From NCBI GenBank assembly GCA_035502095.1, contig DATJUX010000026.1:186001-250000 (forward strand): 64,000 nt of DNA, in the 5' to 3' direction. A program made the position numbers and the translations under genes. The notes under the pieces were generated by a model. The model saw only the letters and a list, made by a program, of their open reading frames with translations, did not search any database and was not told where the DNA came from. The stretch is from JAKANT01 sp035502095. GTDB taxonomy: Bacteria > Pseudomonadota > Gammaproteobacteria > Burkholderiales > Burkholderiaceae_F. Of the stretch, positions 45,443 to 54,084 are shown piece by piece (the stretch's first letter is position 1; each line of letters starts with the position of its first letter).

Positions 45443-45732
45443 ATGAACGCGGCCGATCCAAGCGAGGTGGCGTGCGAGATCCGGACGCGCGCGTACGTGC
45501 AGGAACTGCGCTCGTTCTATCGCCTGCTCGGCGCCGCCGCCCTCGTGGCGGCGATCGTGTTCACGTCAACGTCGTGACCAGTCCGGGCCGCTGGTGGTGG
45601 CCATGGGTCGGGTTCGGCTTCGGCGTCGCCCTCGCATTCTCGGGCCTGAATCTGCTCCGCCAGAGCCCCCAGTTCGGTGCCGATTGGGAAGAGCGCAAAG
45701 TGCGCGAATACCTCGGGCGCGATCGACGCTGA
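45443..45732 (+). pseudogene. Frameshifted 2TM-domain protein gene
   Basis: The first frame encodes MNAADPSEVACEIRTRAYVQ, then ELRSFYRLLGAAALVAAIVF, and runs to a stop at 45575. The neighbouring frame then continues without gap as NVVTSPGRWWWPWVGFGFGV, then ALAFSGLNLLRQSP, ending DWEERKVREYLGRDRR. Joined, they give the 2TM domain (PF13239): two membrane helices separated by a PGRWWW turn and the WEERKVRE tail. Removing two bases (AC at 45563-45564) restores one continuous frame of about 95 residues. It may be a sequencing error or a recent mutation. It lies between def and fmt. Confidence 0.75.
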
Positions 45733-45793
45733 TCCCTGACAGCACGAAGCCTGCGCCGTGCCGAAGGCGCAAGGCGGTCCCTACAATCGAAAC

Positions 45794-46795
45794 ATGCGCA
45801 TCGTCTTTGCCGGCACGCCGGAGTTCGCCGCCACCGCGTTGCGCGCAATTCTCGCGGCGCCGACGGCCCAAGGCTTCGAGGTGGCGCTGGTACTGACCCA
45901 GCCCGATCGTCCGGCCGGACGCGGCATGCGGCTCTCCGCGAGCCCGGTCAAAGCGCTGGCGCTCGAGCACGGCTTGCCGGTGGCAATGCCGTCCACGCTC
46001 AATCGTGCACGCGATGCAGCCGCAGCGGATGCCGCCCTCGACGCACTCCGCGCGGCGCGCCCCGACGTTCTGGTCGTCGCGGCGTATGGCCTCATCGTGC
46101 CGCAAGCGGTGCTCGATGTTCCGGGCGGGCTCGGTGATGGCGGCTGCGGCCAGGTGACGGCCCTGAACATCCACGCTTCGCTGCTCCCGCGCTGGCGCGG
46201 CGCGGCGCCCGCGGCGCGCGCGATCGAAGCGGGCGACAGCACGACCGGCATCACGATCATGCAGATGAATGCCGGGCTCGACACGGGTCCGATGCTGTTC
46301 TCGCAGGCGCTGGCGATCGAACCATCGGACACGACGGGCACGCTGACGGCGCGCCTCGCCGACCTTGGCGCCCGGATGATCGTCGCTGCGCTGGCTGCGG
46401 CCACGCGGGCGCAGTTGCGCGCATCGCCACAGCCGTCCGAGGGCGCCACGTACGCCCGCAAGCTCGACAAGACGGAGGCTTGGCTCGACTGGCGCGCTTC
46501 TGCGCCGGTCCTGGCGCAACGCGTGCGCGCGTTCGACCCGTTTCCCATCGCTGCAGCGCGCTTGGGCGTCATGGAGATGAAGGTCTGGCGTGCGCATGCC
46601 GCATCCGGCTCGGGCGCCGAACCGGGCACGATCGTCGCCGCCGATCGAGGCGGCGTGCGCATCGCGTGCGCCGTGGGTGATCTGCTCGTCACCGAACTGC
46701 AACGCGCCGGCGGGAAGCGTCTGAGCGCCGCCGACTTTCTCGCCGGCACTCCGATCCAGGTTGGCGCGCGCCTGGCGGTGCCGGGCGCCGACTGA
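45794..46795 (+). CDS. fmt: Methionyl-tRNA formyltransferase
   Basis: 333 residues. N-terminus MRIVFAGTPEFAATALR; catalytic region with NIHASLLPRWRGAAP and GITIMQMNAGLDTGPML, including the Asn, His and Asp triad of formyl transferases; C-terminal tRNA-binding domain (KLDKTEAWLDWRASA, then ADFLAGTPIQVG). It formylates initiator Met-tRNA using 10-formyl-THF. Family length about 315; a small insertion (GGLGDGGCGQVT) before the NIHASLLP motif lengthens it. It lies 8 bp before rsmB. Confidence 0.97.
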   Translation: MRIVFAGTPEFAATALRAILAAPTAQGFEVALVLTQPDRPAGRGMRLSASPVKALALEHGLPVAMPSTLNRARDAAAADAALDALRAARPDVLVVAAYGLIVPQAVLDVPGGLGDGGCGQVTALNIHASLLPRWRGAAPAARAIEAGDSTTGITIMQMNAGLDTGPMLFSQALAIEPSDTTGTLTARLADLGARMIVAALAAATRAQLRASPQPSEGATYARKLDKTEAWLDWRASAPVLAQRVRAFDPFPIAAARLGVMEMKVWRAHAASGSGAEPGTIVAADRGGVRIACAVGDLLVTELQRAGGKRLSAADFLAGTPIQVGARLAVPGAD

Positions 46796-46803
46796 CGCCG
46801 GCG

Positions 46804-48183
46804 ATGCGATCGACGCGTCGACCGCGGGCCGAGCCCGATGGCGGACCCCCGTTGGCCGCGGCGTTGCGCCTCGCGGCCGCCGCCTGGCAGCAGTTGCGCA
46901 GCGGCACGGCTCTCGGACGAGCGCTCGAGCTCGCCGCGATCGCGCAGCGCGCGGCGGACCACCCGCGCACGTTCGCGGCAGCCCAGGACATCGTGTACGC
47001 GGCGACCCGCAACCTCGCGCTGGTCGAAGCGCTGGTTGCCCGCCTCGCGATCCGGCCACCGGCGCCCCGGGTCGCTGCCTTGCTTGCGGTTTCGCTTGCG
47101 CAGTTGATCGACAAGCGTCACGCGACCTACGCCGTCGTCGACCAGGCCGTCACTGCGGCCCGGCGCGATCGTCGCACCGCATCGGCCGCAGGGTTCATCA
47201 ACGCGGCGCTGCGCAGCTTCCTGCGCAGCGAGAGCGACCTGCTGGCGCAGGCGCGCCGGGACGAAGTCGTGCGCTTCAATGCGCCGCGCTGGTGGATCGA
47301 ACGGCTGCAGAGAGAACATCCGCAACACTGGCGCAGCGTCCTGGCGACGCAAGGCGAAGCGCCGCCAATGGTGGTGCGCGTCAACGCACGGCGCGCGTCG
47401 GTGGCCGCCTATCTGGAGCGGCTGCAACGCGAAGATGTCGAGGCGATCCGCGTCGGCGCGCAGGCGGTCTGGCTGCAAAGGCCGCGTCCCGTCGAGCAGA
47501 TTCCGGGCTTCATCGAGGGCCAGGTTTCGGTCCAGGACGCGGGAAGTCAACTCGCCGCGCAGTGGCTCGACGTGCAGTCGGGGCAGCGCGTGCTCGACGC
47601 CTGCGCGGCGCCTGGCGGAAAGACGGGTCATCTGGCGGAAATGACGGACGCGCAGATCGACGCGGTCGAACTCGACGCGCAGCGCGCCGCCCGGATCGAA
47701 TCGAACCTGTCGCGGCTCGGTCTTGCCGACCCGACGCGCATCCGCGTTCTCGTGGGTGATGCGTCGATGCCCGCCATGTGGCCGGCGCGACCCGCATATG
47801 AGCGAATCCTCATCGATGCCCCCTGCACCGCCTCCGGAATTGTCCGGCGTCATCCGGACATCCCATGGTTGCGTAGGGCCCCGGATGTTGCGCAATTAGC
47901 AACGATTCAGGCTCGATTACTCGATGCTTTGTGGCCGCTGCTGGCGCCCACTGGTAGATTGCTCTACACCGTCTGCTCGCTCTTCACCGAGGAAGGAAGC
48001 GGGCAGGCGGCACGGTTTCTGGAGCGCTGGGCTGACGCTCGGGCCCTTGACCTGCCGGGCCAACGTGCAGGGTCGGTGCAATTGCTACCGACCCCGCTGG
48101 CACAGGCCGGGCCCTGGCCCAGAGAGGCTTCCACGCCGAGCGTGCACGACGGGTTCTTCTACGCGCTGTTCGAGAAACGCTAG
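46804..48183 (+). CDS. rsmB: 16S rRNA m5C967 methyltransferase RsmB
   Basis: 459 residues. The N-terminal NusB-like RNA-binding domain (about 15-150) is followed by the SAM-dependent domain with DACAAPGGKTGHLAEM, ELDAQRAARIESNL, DAPCTASGIVRRHPDI (Cys341) and VCSLFTEEG (Cys391, the catalytic nucleophile). The 50-residue distance between the two cysteines equals that in E. coli RsmB. It methylates cytosine 967 of 16S rRNA. The last motif has Val instead of the common Thr before Cys391. It is followed by a DUF4390 gene within 10 bp. Confidence 0.95.
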   Translation: MRSTRRPRAEPDGGPPLAAALRLAAAAWQQLRSGTALGRALELAAIAQRAADHPRTFAAAQDIVYAATRNLALVEALVARLAIRPPAPRVAALLAVSLAQLIDKRHATYAVVDQAVTAARRDRRTASAAGFINAALRSFLRSESDLLAQARRDEVVRFNAPRWWIERLQREHPQHWRSVLATQGEAPPMVVRVNARRASVAAYLERLQREDVEAIRVGAQAVWLQRPRPVEQIPGFIEGQVSVQDAGSQLAAQWLDVQSGQRVLDACAAPGGKTGHLAEMTDAQIDAVELDAQRAARIESNLSRLGLADPTRIRVLVGDASMPAMWPARPAYERILIDAPCTASGIVRRHPDIPWLRRAPDVAQLATIQARLLDALWPLLAPTGRLLYTVCSLFTEEGSGQAARFLERWADARALDLPGQRAGSVQLLPTPLAQAGPWPREASTPSVHDGFFYALFEKR

Positions 48184-48192
48184 CTGATTCCC

Positions 48193-48822
48193 ATGTCGTT
48201 CGCGGCTCGTCAACGTCGAACTGACAGGGCCGCGCCGGCGGCTCTTCGCACCTGTCTGTCCTTCTGGCTCGCGCTGCTGCTCGCGTGGGTCGTATTCGTC
48301 GCGCCCGTCACGGCAGCCGATCGCATCGCGGTGAACAGCGCGCAGCTGCAGCTTGCCGACGATCCCGAGGGCGCGCTCGTCCTCGATGCGCAATTCGACT
48401 TCGAGCTGCCGCCGGTACTGGAGGACGCGGTCAACCGCGGCGTCGCGCTGTTCTTCGTCGTCGAGTTCGAACTGTTCCGCCCGCGCTGGTACTGGTTCGA
48501 CAAGAAGCTGGTCGACGCCGTGCGCACCTATCGTCTCACCTACAGCCCGCTCACGCGGCAGTACCGCCTCGCTACGGGTGCCCTGGCGCAGCCGTTCGAT
48601 TCGCTCGCCGATGCGCTCGCGACCTTGCGTCGCGTGCGCGGCTGGCGGGTGGCCGATCGCACGCTGATCCGTCCCGACGACGACTACACCGCGCAGGTGC
48701 GCATGCGGCTCGACACCTCGCAACTCCCGAAGCCGTTCCAGGTCAATGCATTGACGAATCGCGACTGGACACTGGCTTCCGACTGGCGCAATGTGCCGGT
48801 TTCCGCCGACCTGGCGAAGTAG
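48193..48822 (+). CDS. DUF4390 family exported protein
   Basis: 209 residues. A signal-like helix (FWLALLLAWVVFVAPVTAAD) precedes a beta-rich domain with ALFFVVEFELFRPRWYWFDK, LTYSPLTRQYRLATG and DDYTAQVRMRLDTSQLPKPF. These match DUF4390, a betaproteobacterial protein encoded between rsmB and ntrY. Its position suggests a role in envelope sensing with the NtrY-like kinase, but this is inference; function is unknown. Confidence 0.85.
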   Translation: MSFAARQRRTDRAAPAALRTCLSFWLALLLAWVVFVAPVTAADRIAVNSAQLQLADDPEGALVLDAQFDFELPPVLEDAVNRGVALFFVVEFELFRPRWYWFDKKLVDAVRTYRLTYSPLTRQYRLATGALAQPFDSLADALATLRRVRGWRVADRTLIRPDDDYTAQVRMRLDTSQLPKPFQVNALTNRDWTLASDWRNVPVSADLAK

Positions 48823-48852
48823 GAGGCGCGCCGACCGCGCGCCGTAGTCTCC

Positions 48853-51246
48853 GTGCACGCGCCCGCCATCTCGCGCGCCCTGCGTTACGGTCTCCTGACC
48901 GCACTCGCCCTGGGCGGCGTGCTGCTGTTCCTGCTTGCATCGGCGAGCGGAAACACGCAGGCGTTCGAACGCAACTATCCGCTGCTGCTCGCCATCAACG
49001 GCGCGATCGCCGCAACGCTGCTCGTGCTCGTGGTGATGCTGGTTGCGCGGCTGGTGCGGCGCTGGCGCGCGCGCCGCTTCGGCGCACGCCTGATGGCGCG
49101 GTTCGCGCTGGCGTTCGCGCTGATGGGCGTGGTACCCGGCCTGCTGATCTACGTCGTCTCGGTGCAGTTCCTGCAGCGTTCGATCGAATCCTGGTTCGAC
49201 GTACGGGTCGATCGCGCGCTGGAGTCGGGTTTGGCGCTGGGTCGCGCCGCGCTCGAGGCGCAGCTCGCCGACGTCACCGGCAAGGCGCGCGTGATGGCGC
49301 TCGAACTCGCCGATGTGCCCGAGTCGCAGCAGCTCGGACAGCTCGATCGCATGCGCGAACGGGTCGGGCTGCACGAGGCGCTGCTGGTCACCGCGACCGG
49401 CAGACTGATCGGCGCAACCGGCGCCACGATCGGCAGCGGTATCGACGACCTCGTGCCCGAGCTGCCCGCGCTCACCGACCTGCGCCAGGCGCGCGCGCAA
49501 CGCACCTTCGCGAAGGTCGAGGGCGATCCGCTCGCGGTCGATCCGCGCGCCGGCCTGCGCACGCGCGTCATCGTGCCGATTCCGCAACCCACCAATCCGC
49601 AGAACGATGTCGAAGCGCTCGCGGCGGGACAGCGCGGCGGGCTCGGCGGCGTGCTGCTCGCGCCCGCGCGCAGCGAGGTGCGCCTGCTGCAGGTCGTGCA
49701 GCGGGTCCCGCCTTCGATCGCCGCCAACGCCGAGGCGCTGCAGACCGGCTATCGCGAGTACCAGGAGCTCTCGCTGGCGCGCAGCGGGCTGCAGAAGATC
49801 TACACCGCGACACTGACGCTGACGCTGCTGCTCGCCATCTTCGCCGCGGTCGCCACCGGCGTGCTGCTCGCGGCCTCGCTGGCCGCGCCACTGCTGCAGT
49901 TTGCCGAGGGGACGAAGGCAGTCGCCGAAGGCGATTACCGGCCGGTGCGCGTATTCCGCGGCAACGACGAACTGAACCTGCTCACGCAATCGTTCAATGC
50001 CATGACGCGCCAGCTTGCCGACGCGCGCGATGCCGTCGAGGCGCGCTCGCGCGAGCTGGAAAACGCGCGCGCGTACCTCGAACGTGTGCTGACCAACCTA
50101 TCGGCCGGGGTGATCGTGCTGGACAAGGACTACCGGCTGGTCACGGCGAACTATGGTGCCGGCCGCATCCTCGGGCTGTCGCTCGCGCCGCATGTCGGCC
50201 ATTCGTTCGCCGAGCTGCTGCCCGCGATGGCGGAACAGGTGGCCGACTGCTTTGCCGACCAGCATCTCGCGGCGACGCCGCGCGACTCCTGGCAGCAGCA
50301 GATCGAGATCCGGCGGTCGGGCGGGCCGGCCGACGCCGAGCCGCTCGCACTGCTCGCGCGCGGATCGCATCTTCCGCTCGACGACGGGCCGGGTTATGTC
50401 GTCGTGTTCGACGACATCACGCAAGTCATCTCGGCGCAGCGTGCCGTCGCGTGGGGCGAGGTCGCGCGGCGCCTCGCGCACGAAATCAAGAACCCGCTGA
50501 CGCCGATCCAGCTCGCCGCCGAGCGCCTGCAGATGAAGCTCGGCGCCAAGCTGCCGCCCGACCAGGCCGAGGTGCTGGTGCGCGGCGCGGCGACGATCGT
50601 CAACCAGGTGGCCGCGATGAAACGCATGGTCGATGATTTCCGCGACTATGCGCGGGTCCCGCCGGCGCGCCTGGTCGCGCTCGATCTGAACGCGCTGATC
50701 GACGAAGTCGGGGCGCTCTACGGCATCGAGAAGCGTCAGCGCACGGCGGCCGTCGGCGCGCCGGCGATCGAACTCGTCCTGGCGCACGGGCTGCCGTTGA
50801 TCGAGGGCGATGCGACGCAGCTGCGGCAGGTGATCCACAACCTGCTTGCCAATGCCAACGACGCGCTGCAATTGCGCGAGACGGGTGGCGCGCCGAGCAG
50901 CGGCCGCATCGTCGTGCGCACCGAGGCGGTGACGGTCGACGAACCCGGCACGCCGGCACACCGGCCCAAGCAGGCGGTCCGGCTGGCAGTCGAGGACAAC
51001 GGCCCCGGCTTTGCCGCGAATATACTTAGACGTGCCTTTGAACCCTACGTTACGACCAAACCCAGCGGCACAGGTCTGGGTCTGGCCATGGTGAGAAAAA
51101 TCGTCGAAGAACATGGAGCTCGGATCGAGCTCAACAACCGCAGTGTGGCCGCCGGAGGCGGCGCGAGCGTAACCATCGTATTCCGCCGCGTGGTCAAGGC
51201 CGTGGCCGCGGACGTTGCGGCCGGCCAGCGCCGGCGTGTTGCCTGA
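48853..51246 (+). CDS. ntrY: NtrY-like membrane sensor histidine kinase
   Basis: 797 residues. Membrane helices near 15-35, 45-65, 80-105 and about 315-345; a long periplasmic stretch lies before the last one. A HAMP domain (about 340-395), a PAS domain (about 405-515) and HisKA with His543 in RLAHEIKNPLTPIQLAAERL follow. HATPase has VIHNLLANANDAL, EDNGPGF and SGTGLGLAMV. This is the NtrY type that senses nitrogen or redox-related envelope signals. The GTG start is weakly supported. The regulator gene starts 45 bp downstream. The symbol is given for family, not proven role. Confidence 0.9.
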   Translation: MHAPAISRALRYGLLTALALGGVLLFLLASASGNTQAFERNYPLLLAINGAIAATLLVLVVMLVARLVRRWRARRFGARLMARFALAFALMGVVPGLLIYVVSVQFLQRSIESWFDVRVDRALESGLALGRAALEAQLADVTGKARVMALELADVPESQQLGQLDRMRERVGLHEALLVTATGRLIGATGATIGSGIDDLVPELPALTDLRQARAQRTFAKVEGDPLAVDPRAGLRTRVIVPIPQPTNPQNDVEALAAGQRGGLGGVLLAPARSEVRLLQVVQRVPPSIAANAEALQTGYREYQELSLARSGLQKIYTATLTLTLLLAIFAAVATGVLLAASLAAPLLQFAEGTKAVAEGDYRPVRVFRGNDELNLLTQSFNAMTRQLADARDAVEARSRELENARAYLERVLTNLSAGVIVLDKDYRLVTANYGAGRILGLSLAPHVGHSFAELLPAMAEQVADCFADQHLAATPRDSWQQQIEIRRSGGPADAEPLALLARGSHLPLDDGPGYVVVFDDITQVISAQRAVAWGEVARRLAHEIKNPLTPIQLAAERLQMKLGAKLPPDQAEVLVRGAATIVNQVAAMKRMVDDFRDYARVPPARLVALDLNALIDEVGALYGIEKRQRTAAVGAPAIELVLAHGLPLIEGDATQLRQVIHNLLANANDALQLRETGGAPSSGRIVVRTEAVTVDEPGTPAHRPKQAVRLAVEDNGPGFAANILRRAFEPYVTTKPSGTGLGLAMVRKIVEEHGARIELNNRSVAAGGGASVTIVFRRVVKAVAADVAAGQRRRVA

Positions 51247-51291
51247 TCCCGCGCACGATGGTCCTCCCGGCGGCAGCGTCAACGGACACGT

Positions 51292-52059
51292 ATGGCGACC
51301 ATTCTCGTCGTTGACGACGAAGTAGGCATTCGCGAGCTGCTGTCGGAGATTCTCTCCGACGAAGGGCACGCGGTAGTGACGGCGGAAAACGCCGCGGTGG
51401 CGCGCCAGCTGCGGATTGCCGAGGCGCCGGATCTCGTGCTGCTCGATATCTGGATGCCCGACACGGACGGCGTCACGCTGCTCAAGGAATGGGCGTCCAG
51501 CGGGCAGCTGACCGTGCCGGTGATCATGATGTCCGGCCACGCGACGATCGACACGGCGGTGGAAGCCACCCGCTTCGGCGCGCTCGACTTCCTGGAGAAA
51601 CCGATCGCCCTCGCGCGCCTGCTCGCCGCGGTCAAGAGCGGGCTGGAGCGCGGACGCGTCATGCGTACCCTGCGTACAACGCCGCTGCCGGAGCGCCGCG
51701 TCATCCACGCGTCGCTGGGTGCGAGCGAGGGGCTCGCGGTCGAGCCGGGCCGCACCGTCGGCACCGTCACCGCCGCGGCCGTTCCCGCCGCCAGCGCGGC
51801 CGGGGTGAGCCTGGAGCAGCCGCTGCGCGACGCCCGCGACCAGTTCGAGCGCGTCTACTTCGAATACCACCTCGCGCGCGAGAACTACAGCATGACGCGC
51901 GTCGCCGATCGCGCCGGCCTCGAGCGCACGCACCTGTATCGCAAGCTCAAGCAGCTCGGCGTCGAACTCGGGCGCGGCGCGCGCCGTGCGCCGGTCGGCG
52001 AGACGCTGAACGACTTCGTGGCCCGCGAGGAAGGGCGCGCGGAGAACGACGGGTTGTAG
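51292..52059 (+). CDS. Short NtrX-like response regulator (receiver plus Fis-type HTH)
   Basis: 255 residues. Receiver: VVDDEVGIRELL, Asp52 in LLDIWMP, SGHATIDTAVEA and LEKPIALARLLA. After a linker of about 50 residues comes a Fis-type helix-turn-helix (FEYHLARENYSMTRVADRAG, then LERTHLYRKLKQLGVEL). The AAA+ sigma-54-interaction domain of true NtrX is absent, so it cannot itself open sigma-54 promoters. It pairs with the NtrY-like kinase. Short forms are, as I recall, usual at this locus in betaproteobacteria. Confidence 0.9.
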   Translation: MATILVVDDEVGIRELLSEILSDEGHAVVTAENAAVARQLRIAEAPDLVLLDIWMPDTDGVTLLKEWASSGQLTVPVIMMSGHATIDTAVEATRFGALDFLEKPIALARLLAAVKSGLERGRVMRTLRTTPLPERRVIHASLGASEGLAVEPGRTVGTVTAAAVPAASAAGVSLEQPLRDARDQFERVYFEYHLARENYSMTRVADRAGLERTHLYRKLKQLGVELGRGARRAPVGETLNDFVAREEGRAENDGL

Positions 52060-52086
52060 CGACGGGCACAGGCGGCGCCTCCCCCG

Positions 52087-53499
52087 GTGAAGATCATCAT
52101 CCTCGGCGCCGGCCGCGTCGGCAGTTCGGTTGCCGAAAGCCTGGTCTCGGAAGCCAACGACATCACGGTGATCGACACCGACGCGCAGCGCGTCGGCGAG
52201 CTGCAGGAGCGCTACGACCTGCGCGGACTGGTCGGCAACGCATCGCTGCCTTCGGTGCAGCGCGAAGCCGGCGCGCTCGATGCCGATATCCTGATCGCGG
52301 TCACCGCCACCGACGAGATCAACCTGGTGGCGTGCAAGATCGCCGCCGACCTGTTCAACGTGCCGACGCGCATCGCCCGCGTGCGCAATGTCGAGTTGCA
52401 GGAACATCCCGAACTCACCGGCGAGCAGGGCTTTCGCGTCACGCACATCATCTGGCCGGAGCAGAGCGTCACCGACTACCTGCTCAAGCTGATCGAATTT
52501 CCCGAAGCGCTGCAGGTGCTCGAGTTCGCCGACGGCCGCGCTTCGCTGTTCGCCGTGCGCGCCTTCGCGGGCGGGCCGCTGGTCTCGCATCCGATCGCCG
52601 ACCTGCGCAAGCACATCCCGAACATCGACACGCGCATCGTCGCCATCTTCCGCAACGATCGCAGCATCGTCTGCGAAGGCGAAACGATGGTGCAGCCGGG
52701 CGACGAGGTGTTCTTCCTGGCCGCGACGGAACACAGCCGCACCGTGATGAGCGAGCTGCGGCGGATGGACCGCCCGGTCAAGCGCGTGATGCTCGCGGGC
52801 GGCGGCAACATCGGGCTGCGCCTGGCGCGGGCGCTCGACACGGGGGAAGGCATCGACTGGGGCGAGCGCTTCAATGTCAAGATCATCGAAGCGAACAAGC
52901 GGCGCTGCGAGTACCTCGCGAGCCAGCTCAGTTCCAACGTGCTGGTGCTCAACGGCGACGCGACCGACGAGGATCTGCTCGCCGACGAGGGCGTCAATGA
53001 CATCGATCTCTTCGCGGCGCTGACCAACGACGACGAGAACAACATCATGAGCGCGCTGCTCGCCAAGCGCTTCGGTGCGCGCCGCACGATCGCGCTCATC
53101 AACCGCAAGAGCTATGGCGACCTGATGCAGGGCGGGCAGATCGACATCGCGATTTCACCCTCGCACGCGACGCTGTCGAACCTGCTCAAGCACGTGCGGC
53201 GCGGCGACGTGGTCGCCGCGCACAGCCTGCGGCGCGGCGCGGCCGAGGCGCTCGAGGTGATCGCCCATGGCGACGCCAAGAGCTCGCGCGTGATCGGACG
53301 CAAGATCGAGCAGATCGAGCTGCCGAAGGGCGCGACGATCGGCGCCATCGTGCGCGGTGAAGGCGACGAAGCGCGCGTGCTGATCGCTCACCACGACGTG
53401 GTGATCGAGCCCGAGGACCATCTGATCCTGTTCGTCGCGCGCAAGCGCATGATTCCTAGGATCGAAAAGCTGTTCCAGGTGGGCGTCGGGTTCTTCTGA
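52087..53499 (+). CDS. trkA: Trk potassium uptake regulator TrkA
   Basis: 470 residues, about 458 being usual. Two RCK modules each start with a Rossmann motif (IIILGAGRVGSSVAES and MLAGGGNIGLRLARAL), followed by TrkA-C domains (EALQVLEFADGRASLFAVRA and AEALEVIAHGDAKSSRVIGR). It binds NAD(H) and gates the TrkH potassium channel at the inner face of the membrane. The GTG start follows the regulator gene by 27 bp. A remnant of a TRAP permease separates trkA from trkH. Confidence 0.97.
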   Translation: MKIIILGAGRVGSSVAESLVSEANDITVIDTDAQRVGELQERYDLRGLVGNASLPSVQREAGALDADILIAVTATDEINLVACKIAADLFNVPTRIARVRNVELQEHPELTGEQGFRVTHIIWPEQSVTDYLLKLIEFPEALQVLEFADGRASLFAVRAFAGGPLVSHPIADLRKHIPNIDTRIVAIFRNDRSIVCEGETMVQPGDEVFFLAATEHSRTVMSELRRMDRPVKRVMLAGGGNIGLRLARALDTGEGIDWGERFNVKIIEANKRRCEYLASQLSSNVLVLNGDATDEDLLADEGVNDIDLFAALTNDDENNIMSALLAKRFGARRTIALINRKSYGDLMQGGQIDIAISPSHATLSNLLKHVRRGDVVAAHSLRRGAAEALEVIAHGDAKSSRVIGRKIEQIELPKGATIGAIVRGEGDEARVLIAHHDVVIEPEDHLILFVARKRMIPRIEKLFQVGVGFF

Positions 53500-53537
53500 T
53501 CCTTGCGCCGACGCGCGCAGGCGCACGGCTGCTCGAA

Positions 53538-53563
53538 CCTCCCCTCTCCCCCGTGCCGGAGAG
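53538..53563. repeat. Short pyrimidine-rich palindromic repeat fragment
   Basis: CTCTCC at 53544-53549 is complementary to GGAGAG at 53558-53563, within a CT-rich block. It resembles the small intergenic repeats frequent in proteobacteria, and the longer one found inside ureB. It lies between trkA and the TRAP remnant, in about 235 bp that otherwise hold no gene. Confidence 0.35.
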
Positions 53564-53729
53564 CGGCCGGGCGTACGGGCGCCAAGGCACATCTTCGCCA
53601 CGCGGTCGACGCAGCCACGCCGCATAGCAGCGGCGCAGCACGTCGCGCTCCTGCCTCCGGTCTCCACCGATACACGCGCGCTATACGCCGTTCAGCACGA
53701 CCTCGGACATAGAATCGCCGCGCGTCTGC

Positions 53730-53993
53730 ATTCCGATGCTCGCGCACTTGAACATCGATCCGGTGCTGTTCGGCGCCATGGTCGCAGTCAACCTGCAGGC
53801 GGCGTTCCTCTCGCCGCCGGTGGCGATGTCGGCCTTCTACCTGAAGGGCGTCCCGCCGCCGCGCGTCACGCTGAACCAGATCTTCGCGGGGATGATGCCG
53901 TACATGATCATCGTCATCGTCTGGCTCGCGATCATGTACGTGTGGCCCGGCGTGACCCTCTGGCTGCCGAATTTCATCTACGGCGCGGGGTGA
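53730..53993 (+). pseudogene. C-terminal remnant of a TRAP transporter large permease (DctM-like)
   Basis: The frame begins abruptly with IPMLAHLNIDPVLFGAMVAV and goes on NLQAAFLSPPVAMSAFYLKG, then GVTLWLPNFIYG. This is the last about 88 residues of a DctM-type 12-helix permease (400-plus residues), with its family signature for the penultimate and last helices. No earlier part of the gene is in the 230 bp upstream. A short ATG at 53736 could still be translated, but a functional transporter is not expected. It interrupts the usual trkA-trkH adjacency. Confidence 0.7.
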
Positions 53994-54084
53994 GCCGCCG
54001 GTTGCGGCCCGCCCCGCGCCGCAGGGCGCCGGCGAGGCCGCTCAGCGCATAATCGCGCGCCGCCTCGCACGCGCCCGCCAGCCG

